Positions 28,626 through 41,696 of a DNA stretch of 64,000 bases are shown here, piece by piece. The stretch lies in the NCBI GenBank assembly GCA_964457365.1, contig CAYWFP010000003.1, positions 27,942-91,941 on the forward strand, read 5' to 3'. Numbering within the stretch: the stretch's first letter is position 1; every line of letters starts with the position of its first letter. This DNA comes from CAYWFP01 sp964457365. Lineage in GTDB: Bacteria; Planctomycetota; SZUA-567. Made by a program: the position numbers and the translations under genes. The notes under the pieces were generated by a model, which was not told the DNA's origin, ran no database searches, and saw only the letters and a program-made list of their open reading frames with translations.

Positions 28626-28676
28626 TTCAGGGGTCTGGAGGTCGGCAACCCCAGCCGCCGGCTTTCCGCCCCTGGG
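28626..28676 (+). promoter_or_regulatory. possible stem in the amtB-glnK spacer
   Basis: CAGGGG (28628-28633) pairs with CCCCTG (28669-28674), extended by G-U pairs outside, with a smaller CGGC/GCCG stem inside. Located in the 124-base gap between the two genes. Could adjust the ratio of transporter to PII message; evidence is weak. Confidence 0.25.
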
Positions 28677-28730
28677 CCCGGTTTGGCCAACGATCCGCAG
28701 GCTGGGTGCACGAAAGGAAATACGCAGACC

Positions 28731-29072
28731 ATGAAGCTGATTACCGCCTACATACAACCCGAGAAGCTCAACGACGTGAAGCAGGAACTGTTCAGGGCCG
28801 AGGTGTTCAAGATGTCGGTGACCAACGCGCTGGGGTGCGGTCAGCAGAAAGGCTATCACGAATCCTACCGCGGCGTAGATATCGAGGTGAATCTGTTGAA
28901 GAAGATCCGCATCGAGATTGCGGTCAACGAGGAGTTCGTGAAGAAGACCGTGGACGCGATCATCGCGGGCGCGCGAACCGGCAACATCGGCGACGGCAAG
29001 ATCTTCGTCACCGCCCTTGAGCAGTGTTACCGTATCCGTACCGGCGAAACCGGCTCGGCCGCGATCGGTTGA
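28731..29072 (+). CDS. glnK: PII nitrogen regulatory protein without Tyr51
   Basis: A 113-residue PII trimer subunit that senses ATP/ADP and 2-oxoglutarate and binds Amt. The T-loop reads [16 protein letters not shown]. Aligned with E. coli GlnB, residue 51 is Ile, so the uridylylated Tyr is missing, and residue 49 is Val, so the cyanobacterial phospho-Ser is absent too. The B-loop [13 protein letters not shown] near 82 and RIRTGETG near 103 are intact. ATG 28731 has AAGGAAA upstream. Located between two transporter genes. It probably acts only through effector binding. A hairpin terminator follows at 29089. Confidence 0.95.
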   Translation: MKLITAYIQPEKLNDVKQELFRAEVFKMSVTNALGCGQQKGYHESYRGVDIEVNLLKKIRIEIAVNEEFVKKTVDAIIAGARTGNIGDGKIFVTALEQCYRIRTGETGSAAIG

Positions 29073-29088
29073 GTTCTGGCAGTCGCAC

Positions 29089-29125
29089 CGGCTCCCGGGC
29101 GTGTAATGACGGCGCCCGGGAGCCG
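29089..29125 (+). terminator. strong hairpin after glnK
   Basis: A perfect 13-base inverted repeat, CGGCTCCCGGGCG (29089-29101) and CGCCCGGGAGCCG (29113-29125), with an 11-base loop, 17 bases after the glnK stop. The following bases are AT-rich but not a clean T-run. It likely ends or processes the amtB-glnK transcript. Confidence 0.65.
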
Positions 29126-29357
29126 AATGCAACCAATTTGTAATATCTATGAAACAAAAATACGAAAATGTAGTTAGGCTATTCGTAGTGTGTTCGTGGT
29201 TTTCTTTCATTTGCTTGTGGGCTAGTGAGATAGCGCAAAAGAGCGAATTCGCGAGTCGGTTGGCATATTGTTTGGAAAACACAAGACGGCTGGGAGCGCC
29301 AAGCCCATGGTGATTTCCCGATATCCCGATCGAGTCTTTCGCCGTCTGGAGAGGACA

Positions 29358-30755
29358 ATGACGCATCGCCGGTACCGTTCACTTCTCTTGGTTTTCTGTC
29401 TGCTCTTCGCTGCCGGCACGGCGTTGTCGGCGGATAACGTCTCGGAGGAGATGTTCACGGTAAACAACCTCTGGATTCTGATGGCCGCGGCGCTGGTTTT
29501 CATGATGCACTTGGGCTTCGCCACGCTCGAGTCGGGATTGACGCGTGCGAAGAACACCGTCAATATACTCTGCAAGAATACGCTGGTCGTCGCGCTGGGG
29601 CTGATCACCTACACGCTGGTAGGATTCAGCTTGATGTATCCCGGGGGGGAGGCGGGCGGCTGGTTCGGCTTCGCCGGCTTCGGGCTCAATCTCGAGGCGG
29701 CGCGCCCGGAGAAGGCGCTCGCCTACGCGTCTGGGAATTACACCTACTGGACCGATTTCATCTTTCAGGGCATGTTCGCCGCCACGGCTGCGACCATCGT
29801 CTCCGGCGCGGTGGCCGAGCGCATCAAGCTCGCGAGTTTCCTGGTCTTCTCCACGATCTATGTCGCGTTCGTCTATCCGGTCGTCGGCATGTGGCATTGG
29901 GGGCAGGGCTGGCTCTCGACGCTCGGCACCGGCGCGTTCATCGACTTCGCCGGCTCGACCATCGTTCACTCCGTCGGCGGGTGGGCGGCGCTGGCGGGGA
30001 TCATGGTTCTCGGGCCGCGATTGGGGAAGTACGGCCCCGACGGGCAGAGCAAGCCCATCCCCGGTCACAGCTTGCCGCTGGCTGCCATCGGCGTCTTTCT
30101 GCTCTGGTTCGGCTGGTACGGCTTCAACGGCGGTTCGGTCCTGAGTGCCGACCCGAGCGCGGTATCGCGCGTCTTCGTCACCACCAGTCTCGGCGCGGCC
30201 GCCGGCGTCTTCGGCGCCATGATCGCGAGTTGGAATATTCAGCACAAGCCCGATTTGTCGATGGTACTCAACGGCGCTCTCGCCGGGCTTGTGGGCATCA
30301 CCGCCAGCGCAGACATCATCACCCCGGTCGGCTCGATCCTGATCGGTCTGGTCGCGGGCGTGCTGGTGGTGCTGGCGGTGCTCTTCATCGACACCCGGCT
30401 GAAGCTGGACGACCCGGTGGGCGCGACCTCGGCGCATCTGGTCAACGGGATCTGGGGCACGCTCGCAGCCGGGCTTTTCGGGGCCGAAAGCGTGTTGGGG
30501 TTGACGGATGACTACGGCGCGGCGCTGGCCAACACCGGGCTCTTCTACGGCGGTGGCCTGGCCCAGTTCGGCAGTCAGCTTATCGGCGTGGTCGTCGTGG
30601 GAATTGCCTGTTTTGTCTCGGCGTACGTCGTCTTCGCGGCGATTAAGGCGGTGATGGGGCTGCGCGTCGACGCCGACGAGGAGCGCCGCGGACTGGATAT
30701 CGGCGAGCACGGGTTGGAAGCCTACAGCGGTTTCCAGATTTTCATCACGCAGTAA
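29358..30755 (+). CDS. ammonium transporter (Amt family), second copy
   Basis: A 465-residue channel paralogous to the copy at 27290. Signal-like segment SLLLVFCLLFAAGTALSA, then 11 membrane helices. Marks: GFATLESGLTRAKNTVNIL near 54, [23 protein letters not shown] near 136, FAGSTIVHSVGGW and GATSAHLVNGIWG with the two pore His. It differs from the first copy by an extra loop after residue 90 (PGGEAGGWFGFAG) and one near 395. The 285-base gap upstream is AT-rich and follows a hairpin, so it probably has its own promoter. GGAGAGGA precedes the ATG. Cognate PII is presumably the glnK product. Confidence 0.93.
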   Translation: MTHRRYRSLLLVFCLLFAAGTALSADNVSEEMFTVNNLWILMAAALVFMMHLGFATLESGLTRAKNTVNILCKNTLVVALGLITYTLVGFSLMYPGGEAGGWFGFAGFGLNLEAARPEKALAYASGNYTYWTDFIFQGMFAATAATIVSGAVAERIKLASFLVFSTIYVAFVYPVVGMWHWGQGWLSTLGTGAFIDFAGSTIVHSVGGWAALAGIMVLGPRLGKYGPDGQSKPIPGHSLPLAAIGVFLLWFGWYGFNGGSVLSADPSAVSRVFVTTSLGAAAGVFGAMIASWNIQHKPDLSMVLNGALAGLVGITASADIITPVGSILIGLVAGVLVVLAVLFIDTRLKLDDPVGATSAHLVNGIWGTLAAGLFGAESVLGLTDDYGAALANTGLFYGGGLAQFGSQLIGVVVVGIACFVSAYVVFAAIKAVMGLRVDADEERRGLDIGEHGLEAYSGFQIFITQ

Positions 30756-30864
30756 TAGATGACACGACGAGATCATGGACAGCGCCAATCGGGAATCCTT
30801 TGTTTACGGCTCGAGCGAGGAACTCGGGCGGGGAACGCTCAATCAGGAAAGGCTGGGAAGAAAA

Positions 30865-32979
30865 ATGAACGTACAAAAGGAAAAGGTCGCCGACCTGTTC
30901 GGCAGCAGGGTTTTCAGCGACGCGGTCATGCGCGAACGATTGCCGAAGGATGTTTACAAGGCATTGCGCAAGACCATCGACGAGGGCAAGCCGCTGAGCT
31001 CCCACGTCGCCGACGTGGTGGCCAACACCATGAAGGACTGGGCGTTGGAACTGGGCGCGACGCATTACTGCCATTGGTTCCAGCCCATGACCGGCGCCAC
31101 GGCCGAGAAACACGACTCCTTCATCGCGCCCACCGCCGAGGGCAAGACCATGATGGTCTTCAGTGGCAAAGAGTTGACGCAGGCCGAGCCCGACGCCTCG
31201 AGCTTCCCCTCCGGCGGACTGCGCGCCACCTTCGAGGCCCGCGGCTACACCGCCTGGGACTATACCTCGCCCGTGTTCATCAAGAAGGACGGGGAGAACA
31301 TCGCGCTTTTCATTCCTTCGGCTTTCTGCAGCTACACCGGCGAGGCCTTGGACAAGAAGACGCCGCTGCTGCGCTCGATGGAAGCGCTGGACCGCGAGGC
31401 GATGCGCGTATTGAAGGCGTTGGGGCACAAGGGCAGCAAGCGCGTTTTCACTTCCCTCGGGAACGAGCAGGAGTACTTCCTCGTCGACCGCGCGTACGTC
31501 GAGAAGCGGCTGGACCTGCAGCTCTGCGGTCGGACCCTATTCGGTGCGCCGAGTCCCAAGGGGCACGAGTTGGACGATCACTACTTCGGCTCCATCGACG
31601 AGCGCGTGGCGTCGTTCATGAACGAAGTGAATACCGAGCTCTGGCGTCTGGGCATCAGTGCCAAGACCCAGCACAACGAGGTTGCGCCGGCCCAGTACGA
31701 GATCGCGCCGATCTACGCCACTGTCAACGTCGGCACCGATCACAATCAACTCACCATGGAGACGCTGCGCAAGGTGGCCAAGCGTCACGGCTTCGTCTGC
31801 CTGCTGCATGAGAAGCCCTTCGCCGGCGTCAACGGCTCGGGAAAACACAACAACTGGTCGATGGTCACCGACGACGGCGTCAACCTGCTCGAACCGGGGA
31901 ATACGCCTCACGAGAACGAGATCTTCCTCGTCTTTCTCTGCGCGGTCATCAAGGCGGTGGACAAGTATCAGGAACTGCTGCGCGCGGCCGTGGCCACCGC
32001 CGGCAACGATCACCGACTCGGGGCCAACGAAGCGCCGCCGGCGATCGTCAGCGTCTTTCTCGGCGAACAGCTGACCGATATCTTCGAGCAGCTCGGCAAG
32101 GGCGGAGCCAAGACCAGCAAGCGCGCGGGCGATTTAAAGCTCGGCACCACCTCGCTGCCGCCCCTGGCCATGGACGTGACGGATCGCAATCGCACCTCTC
32201 CCTTCGCCTTCACCGGCAACAAGTTCGAGTTCCGCATGGTCGGTTCGGCGCTCTCGCCGGCGGGGCCGAACTTCGTGCTGAACGCCATTGTCGCCGACGT
32301 GCTCGCGGAGATCGCCGATACGCTGCAAAAGGCCAAGGACGGCAAGAGCGCCACGGCGCAGAAGATCTGCAAGCAGATCGCCAACGAGCACATGCGTATC
32401 GTCTTCAACGGCGACAATTACAACGCCGCCTGGGAACGCGAAGCCAAGCGCCGCGGGCTGGCCAACCACAAGAACACCGTCGAGGCGCTGAAGCCGGTAC
32501 TGGGCGACAAGCAGAACGCGGAGGTCTTCGACAAGCACAAGGTGCTCTCGCCCACCGAGCTCGAGGCCCGCATCGAGATCCTGCACGAGGTATACACCAT
32601 GCAGATCAACATCGAGGCGCTGCTCATGCTCGACATCGGGCGCCGCCAAGTCGCCCCCGCGGGGTTCAAGTTCGCCGAGCGTCTGGCCGGTTCGGTTAGC
32701 GCCGTGAAGGCTGCCGGAGGCAAGGTTGCCGGGAGCGTCAAGCTGCTCAAGACCGTCTCGGCTCTCAACGACGAGTTGGCCGAGAGTCTCGACGCGCTCG
32801 AGGCCGCGCAGCTCAAGGCAGCGAAAATCGAGAAATCGGAGAAGCGCGCGGAAAGCTATTGCCGGACGGTCATCCCGGCAATGAATGCGGTGCGCGAGAA
32901 GGCCGACGCGTTGGAACGGAAGGTCGACGCCGATCTCTGGCCGCTGCCGACCTATGCCGAGATGCTGTTCAATCGGTGA
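30865..32979 (+). CDS. glnN: glutamine synthetase type III
   Basis: A 704-residue GSIII that makes glutamine from glutamate, ammonium and ATP; these enzymes form large double-ring complexes. Marks: VADLFGSRVFSDAVMRERLPKD at the N-terminus, GATHYCHWFQPMTG near 65, GNEQEYFLVDR near 202, QHNEVAPAQYEIAP near 270, GVNGSGKHNNWS near 325 and NKFEFRMVGS near 452, plus the GSIII-specific C-terminal extension. The start at 30865 has GGGAAG upstream; ATG 30775 is an in-frame alternative without a good site. It lies 109 bases after the second transporter and receives ammonium from both. No type I glnA is in the window. Confidence 0.95.
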   Translation: MNVQKEKVADLFGSRVFSDAVMRERLPKDVYKALRKTIDEGKPLSSHVADVVANTMKDWALELGATHYCHWFQPMTGATAEKHDSFIAPTAEGKTMMVFSGKELTQAEPDASSFPSGGLRATFEARGYTAWDYTSPVFIKKDGENIALFIPSAFCSYTGEALDKKTPLLRSMEALDREAMRVLKALGHKGSKRVFTSLGNEQEYFLVDRAYVEKRLDLQLCGRTLFGAPSPKGHELDDHYFGSIDERVASFMNEVNTELWRLGISAKTQHNEVAPAQYEIAPIYATVNVGTDHNQLTMETLRKVAKRHGFVCLLHEKPFAGVNGSGKHNNWSMVTDDGVNLLEPGNTPHENEIFLVFLCAVIKAVDKYQELLRAAVATAGNDHRLGANEAPPAIVSVFLGEQLTDIFEQLGKGGAKTSKRAGDLKLGTTSLPPLAMDVTDRNRTSPFAFTGNKFEFRMVGSALSPAGPNFVLNAIVADVLAEIADTLQKAKDGKSATAQKICKQIANEHMRIVFNGDNYNAAWEREAKRRGLANHKNTVEALKPVLGDKQNAEVFDKHKVLSPTELEARIEILHEVYTMQINIEALLMLDIGRRQVAPAGFKFAERLAGSVSAVKAAGGKVAGSVKLLKTVSALNDELAESLDALEAAQLKAAKIEKSEKRAESYCRTVIPAMNAVREKADALERKVDADLWPLPTYAEMLFNR

Positions 32980-33015
32980 AGCGCTCGCGCGACTGAATGA
33001 TCGCGGGAATTACAA

Positions 33016-33045
33016 AACGGGGAGAGCCGCGAGGCTCTCCCCGTT
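33016..33045 (-). terminator. terminator between glnN and the glutamate-synthase-like gene
   Basis: AACGGGGAGAGCC (33016-33028) and GGCTCTCCCCGTT (33033-33045) form a perfect 13-base stem with a 4-base loop. On the minus strand the stem runs straight into TTTT, so it terminates the leftward gene ending at 33068. It may also stop glnN from the other side. Confidence 0.8.
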
Positions 33046-33067
33046 CCGGGCAACCCGGGATTCGTGT

Positions 33068-34675
33068 TCAGCTGTTGAGGATTGCCTCTGCCTCTTCCAT
33101 GCCCGCTTCCATGATGTAGGGAATGCCGGAAACCATGGCCGCCTCTTCGGTAAGACTGACGATATCGTCGCGGTCGATCTTGTCGAGGCGGAACGAGCGC
33201 GCGCCGGCCATGAGCTGGGTCAGGCCGGTGCGGAGCTTGTCGACGTAGGTGTTCATGGCGATAGCGCCGTAGGGCATCTTCTTCATGCGCGTCTTGCCGT
33301 ACTTTTCCTCGAGCTTGGAGTAAGTGAGGAAGATCTGCTCGGGCTTGGTGCCGTACTTGCTGACTGTGGCGGGCAATTCCTTCCATGCGGTCTTTTTGGA
33401 ATCCTTTTTGAGGACGCCCTCGATGTTGTCTCCGACGAAGCCGGGGATCATCAGCGCGCGGCCCATGCAGACGGCCTTGAAGTACGGCGCGCCCATGGCC
33501 AACACCTTGAAGATATGGTCTTCCGTCGAGAAGCCGCCAGCCATGGCCAGATCGGGGATCCACTCGCCGCGCGTGGCAAGTTTCTTGGCGAAACCGTATG
33601 CCATGCTCTGCAGATAAAACGTGGGAATGCCCCATTCCTCCATCATGCGCCACGGGCTCATACCGGTGCCGCCGCCGGCGCCGTCAATGGTCAAGAGGTC
33701 GACGCGCGCCCGCGAACACCATTTGATCGCCATGGCCAGCTCGCGCGGGCCGTAAGCGCCGGTCTTGAGGCTGACGCGCTTGACGCCGACGGAGCGGCGC
33801 AGGTACTCGACGGTGCGGGCGAAGTCGTCCTCGTCGATGAAACCCAGACGCGAATGGCGTTCAAACTCCTTGATCGAGCCGCTCTTGAAGCCGGCCTGGA
33901 TGGCCGGGTCGACCGGGTCGGGCGTGACGATGTAGCCGCGTTTGCGCAGTTCAAGCGCGCGGTCCAGATCGCGCACCTTGATCTCGCCGCCGATGCACTT
34001 GGCGCCTTGCCCCCATTTTAGTTCGATGGTTTCGAGACCGAGATCGTTGACCACGTATTCGGCCACGCCCAGGCGCGCGTCCTCGACGTTGAGCTGGACG
34101 ATGATGTCGCCAAAGCCGTCGTGCCAGTCGCGGTAAAGTTTGACGCGACGTTCCATCTCCGGGCTCTTGATGACCTTGCCGTCCTTGTTCCGTTTCAGTC
34201 CGGGGTCGATGCCGCATACGTTCTCGCCGACCACGAGCGAGATGCCGGCGACGGCGGTGCCGACAGCGAAGCCTTCCCAGTGTTTGCGGGCGATCTCGGT
34301 GGAGCCCAGCGCGCCGGTGAAGATCGGCATGCGCATGCGCACCGGATGGGTGTGGCCGTAGACGGCATTGGTTTCGACCGCGGGGAAGATGGCCTTGTCC
34401 GGATTGGCCTCGTCGATGGCCTCGGCGCCGAGTGCGTAGCCGAGGATGTTCAGGTGCGAATAATCGACGGGATAATCCTTGTCGCCGCCGGCGGTCAAAT
34501 CACCGAACGGTCCCGGATAGATCACTTCGCGCCCGCGCAGGGAGGACTTGAACACCTCGCAGTTGCCCGGACAACTGTCCAGACAGCGCGTGCACAGCCC
34601 CGAATAAGGCGCCACGTTCCGCGAGCGGTTTCGGGTGTCCGTCGCGTCGTTGCCGCATGGATTTTGCAGATTCAT
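33068..34675 (-). CDS. stand-alone FMN-binding glutamate synthase-like protein with N-terminal Cys cluster
   Basis: A 535-residue protein of the glutamate synthase central/FMN-domain family. Family core: VETNAVYGHTHPVRMRMPIFTGALG near 100, the strand IIVQLNVEDARLG near 195, VDLLTIDGAGGGTGMSPWRMMEEWGIP near 330, and ATRGEWIPDLAMAGGF near 375. It lacks the amidotransferase domain and shows no Cx5Cx4C 3Fe-4S motif as in GltB. Instead it has Cys28-x2-Cys31-x3-Cys35-x3-Cys39, probably a Fe-S site. It is divergent from gltB. It may be an ammonium-dependent or ferredoxin-type glutamate synthase, or act on another amide; this is uncertain. GGAGGGA precedes the ATG. Confidence 0.8.
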   Translation of the reverse strand: MNLQNPCGNDATDTRNRSRNVAPYSGLCTRCLDSCPGNCEVFKSSLRGREVIYPGPFGDLTAGGDKDYPVDYSHLNILGYALGAEAIDEANPDKAIFPAVETNAVYGHTHPVRMRMPIFTGALGSTEIARKHWEGFAVGTAVAGISLVVGENVCGIDPGLKRNKDGKVIKSPEMERRVKLYRDWHDGFGDIIVQLNVEDARLGVAEYVVNDLGLETIELKWGQGAKCIGGEIKVRDLDRALELRKRGYIVTPDPVDPAIQAGFKSGSIKEFERHSRLGFIDEDDFARTVEYLRRSVGVKRVSLKTGAYGPRELAMAIKWCSRARVDLLTIDGAGGGTGMSPWRMMEEWGIPTFYLQSMAYGFAKKLATRGEWIPDLAMAGGFSTEDHIFKVLAMGAPYFKAVCMGRALMIPGFVGDNIEGVLKKDSKKTAWKELPATVSKYGTKPEQIFLTYSKLEEKYGKTRMKKMPYGAIAMNTYVDKLRTGLTQLMAGARSFRLDKIDRDDIVSLTEEAAMVSGIPYIMEAGMEEAEAILNS

Positions 34676-35131
34676 GCCCTATCCCTCCAGAAGTGTATGC
34701 GTGTTCTTCTTCAAGCGACCACCTTACAAGGCGCCCGCCTCGCCAATCTGCGAATTCGTCAGCGATGGTTTCGGCTTGATGATTTCGACAAACGCGACAG
34801 ACGATAGCGGCATGATCGAGTTTTGTCAATTGCCGGCTTTGCTTCCATTGTCGAAACGCGCAGAGCAAGAAACGTTGCGCATGCATGGATAGTGAACCGG
34901 CGTTAATGAAACCTTGTTCAACTTGTTGTCCAACCTGCTTTGAGCGCCGGTTTTATATCTTGTCAGATCGCGATAATCGCGGTAAAATATAATGATGCTG
35001 GGCGGGGCGTGGGCTCCGCCTTTTTCGTGTCCCGACACCACATATTTCGCCGCCGCCGCCGGGCTATTGGACAGCGCCGTAAAGATGCTGTCGGTCCAAC
35101 GCGCTTGACACATGTGAAGGATTTTGCGCCT
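34676..35131. other. divergent regulatory region, glutamate-synthase-like gene / gltB
   Basis: About 455 bases between the two divergent synthase genes. It contains the gltB promoter with an internal palindrome. No further gene or RNA is recognised. Confidence 0.5.
34960..34993 (+). promoter_or_regulatory. gltB promoter with internal palindromic operator
   Basis: TTGTCA (34960-34965), 17 bases, TAAAAT (34983-34988); an overlapping TATAAT lies at 34988-34993. The spacer contains CGCGAT-A-ATCGCG (34969-34981), a perfect 6-base inverted repeat placed where a repressor would block RNA polymerase. The leader to the ATG at 35132 is about 135 bases. Confidence 0.6.
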
Positions 35132-39697
<4,566 letters not shown>

Positions 39698-39719
39698 GAG
39701 GCAGCGTACAGGAGCGATC

Positions 39720-41183
39720 ATGCCACTTCCGACAGGATTTCTGGATATCCCCCGCCGCGACGCGGCCAAGCAGAGCGTCGGCGAGCGGTTGCACCACTAC
39801 CGCGAGTTCTACAAGCAACGGACCTCCGAGGAGATGCAGGAGCAGGCGCGGCGCTGCATGGACTGCGGCGTGCCGTTCTGCCACGGCGCGGGGTGCCCGC
39901 TGGGAAACCGCATCCCCGAGTTCAACGACTATGTCGCGCGCGGACGCTGGCAGCAGGCGAGCGATCTGCTGCACGAGACCAACAACTTTCCCGAGATCAC
40001 CGGTCGCGTTTGTCCGGCGCTCTGCGAAGCCTCCTGCGTCAACGCTATCGACGGCGATGCCGTAACCATTCGCGAGATCGAGCTCAACATCATCGAGCAC
40101 GGTTGGGAGGAAGGCTGGATCCGGCCGCAGCCGCCGCTGGAGGAGACTGGCCGCCGCGTGGCCGTGGTCGGTTCGGGGCCGGCGGGGATGGCCGCCGCGC
40201 AGCAACTTCGCCGCGCGGGGCACGCGGTCGTCCTCTTCGAGAAGAGCGACAGGGCCGGCGGCATTCTGCGCTACGGCATTCCCGACTTCAAGCTCGAGAA
40301 GAGCGTCATCGACCGACGGCTGGCGCAGATGGAGGCCGAGGGGGTGGAGGTTCGCTGCGGCGTCGACGTCGGCGCGGACCTGGCCGCGGAGAACCTGCGC
40401 AAGGGATTCGACGCCATCTGCCTCGCCGGTGGTGCGGGCGTGCCGCGGGACCTGAAGATTCCCGGGCGCGAACTGGGTGGCATCCACTTCGCCATGGACT
40501 ACCTTGTCCAGAACAACCGCCGCATCGCCGGCGAGACCGTTCCGGCGGAAGAGGCGATCCTCGCCACCGGCAAGAACGTCGTCGTCATCGGCGGCGGCGA
40601 CACCGGCAGCGACTGTCTCGGCACGGCCTTGCGCCAGAACGCGCGGCAGGTTTTTCAACTCGAGCTTCTGCCCAAGCCGCCCGAGGAGCGGCGCGAGGAC
40701 AATCCCTGGCCGGAGTGGCCTTTGATCCTGCGCTCCAGCTCGTCCCACGAAGAAGGCGGCGACCGCGACTGGTGCATCAACACGGTCGAATTCACCGGTG
40801 TCAAGGGAATGGTCGCGGGTCTGAAGTGTATCCGTGTGCAGTGGCGGAAAGACGACCGGGGCGGCTGGGTCATGGAGCCCGTCGCCGGGAGCGAATTCTC
40901 CCTGCCGGCGGATCTGGTGTTGCTGGCGATGGGATTCGTCCATCCGCGGCACGCGCCGCTGCTGGACAGCCTGGGCGTGGGCTACGACAAGCGCGGCAAT
41001 GTCGCGGCCGACGAGAACATGATGACCAGCCTGCCGGGCATCTTCAGCGCGGGCGACATGAACACAGGCGCGTGGCTGGTGGTCGGCGCCATCGCCGCGG
41101 GACGGCGCATGGCCCACCGCGCGGATCTGTATCTCATAGGCGAGACCAGTCTTCCCGATTGCCAGTTGCCGCCGAAGCTCTGA
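39720..41183 (+). CDS. gltD: glutamate synthase small subunit
   Basis: A 487-residue NAD(P)H-dependent flavoprotein that feeds electrons to GltB. The N-terminal Fe-S region has RCMDCGVPFCHGAGCPLGN (Cys46, 49, 54, 59) and a second Cys cluster, RVCPALCEASCVN near 98. The FAD site VAVVGSGPAGMAAA is near 148, the NAD(P) site VVVIGGGDTGSDC near 290, and the terminal GIFSAGDMNTGAWLVVGAI near 440. It is the last gene of the gltBD operon and is closed by a hairpin at 41209. Confidence 0.97.
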   Translation: MPLPTGFLDIPRRDAAKQSVGERLHHYREFYKQRTSEEMQEQARRCMDCGVPFCHGAGCPLGNRIPEFNDYVARGRWQQASDLLHETNNFPEITGRVCPALCEASCVNAIDGDAVTIREIELNIIEHGWEEGWIRPQPPLEETGRRVAVVGSGPAGMAAAQQLRRAGHAVVLFEKSDRAGGILRYGIPDFKLEKSVIDRRLAQMEAEGVEVRCGVDVGADLAAENLRKGFDAICLAGGAGVPRDLKIPGRELGGIHFAMDYLVQNNRRIAGETVPAEEAILATGKNVVVIGGGDTGSDCLGTALRQNARQVFQLELLPKPPEERREDNPWPEWPLILRSSSSHEEGGDRDWCINTVEFTGVKGMVAGLKCIRVQWRKDDRGGWVMEPVAGSEFSLPADLVLLAMGFVHPRHAPLLDSLGVGYDKRGNVAADENMMTSLPGIFSAGDMNTGAWLVVGAIAAGRRMAHRADLYLIGETSLPDCQLPPKL

Positions 41184-41208
41184 GACGATAGCTCGCGGCG
41201 TTAATGAA

Positions 41209-41242
41209 AAGCGCGGCCCCCGACGCTCCGGAGGCCGCGCTT
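41209..41242 (-). terminator. bidirectional terminator between gltD and the DUF4282 gene
   Basis: AAGCGCGGCC (41209-41218) and GGCCGCGCTT (41233-41242) form a 10-base stem. On the minus strand it leads into TTTTCATTAA, a good intrinsic terminator for the leftward gene; in the plus direction only TT follows. Confidence 0.7.
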
Positions 41243-41264
41243 CGTATAGGTGTTTACGTTGCGA

Positions 41265-41567
41265 TTACATGCTGCCGCCCCGGTCGCGCATCGTGCGCAG
41301 ATCGTCGGCGATGCGGAACATAACGATGAGAAGCTCCATGTAGATGCGCACCAGAATGATACCGAGTAGCATGATAATCGGCGAGAGCACCAGGAAAACG
41401 ACGCCGTACAGAATACTCTGCGAGAAAGTGGTGACCAAGCCGATCAAGACTTGTATGGCGACAACGATCAAGCCGATCACGTACAGTACCTTGATCACTT
41501 TCGGCGTGATGAAATTCGAAAACGTCAGGTCGAACAGCCCCGCGAAAAAACCTTTTTCCTCGTCCAT
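41265..41567 (-). CDS. small DUF4282 membrane protein
   Basis: A 100-residue protein with a short soluble start (MDEEKGFFAGLFDLTFSNF) and two membrane helices (about 25-46 and 52-74), then a basic/acidic tail. The pattern FITPKVIKVLYVIGLI and LGIILVRIYMELLIVMFRIADDL fits DUF4282. Function is unknown. Monocistronic: its own AGGGAGAGGA site and a terminator just downstream. Confidence 0.75.
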   Translation of the reverse strand: MDEEKGFFAGLFDLTFSNFITPKVIKVLYVIGLIVVAIQVLIGLVTTFSQSILYGVVFLVLSPIIMLLGIILVRIYMELLIVMFRIADDLRTMRDRGGSM

Positions 41568-41611
41568 TATCCTCTCCCTTTGCCAAACGAATGAAGTTGC
41601 CCGATTTTTCT

Positions 41612-41641
41612 TTGCGCGATCCGCGCGCGGCGCATTATAGT
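41612..41641 (+). promoter_or_regulatory. candidate promoter of the alpha/beta hydrolase gene
   Basis: TTGCGC (41612-41617), 18 bases, TATAGT (41636-41641), about 55 bases before the ATG at 41697. The -10 match is good; the spacer is one base long. Confidence 0.35.
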
Positions 41642-41696
41642 TCTTTTCGGCCGGCGCGCCGCTTTTTTTTCGGGTTTTCCGGGAAAGGATGACTTC

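Noticed and set aside
29260..29278. Sigma-54-like site TTGGCAT...TTTGG upstream of the second ammonium transporter
   Set aside because: The GG-N10 spacing is right, but the invariant GC of the -12 element is GG, and no NtrC-type activator or site is visible.
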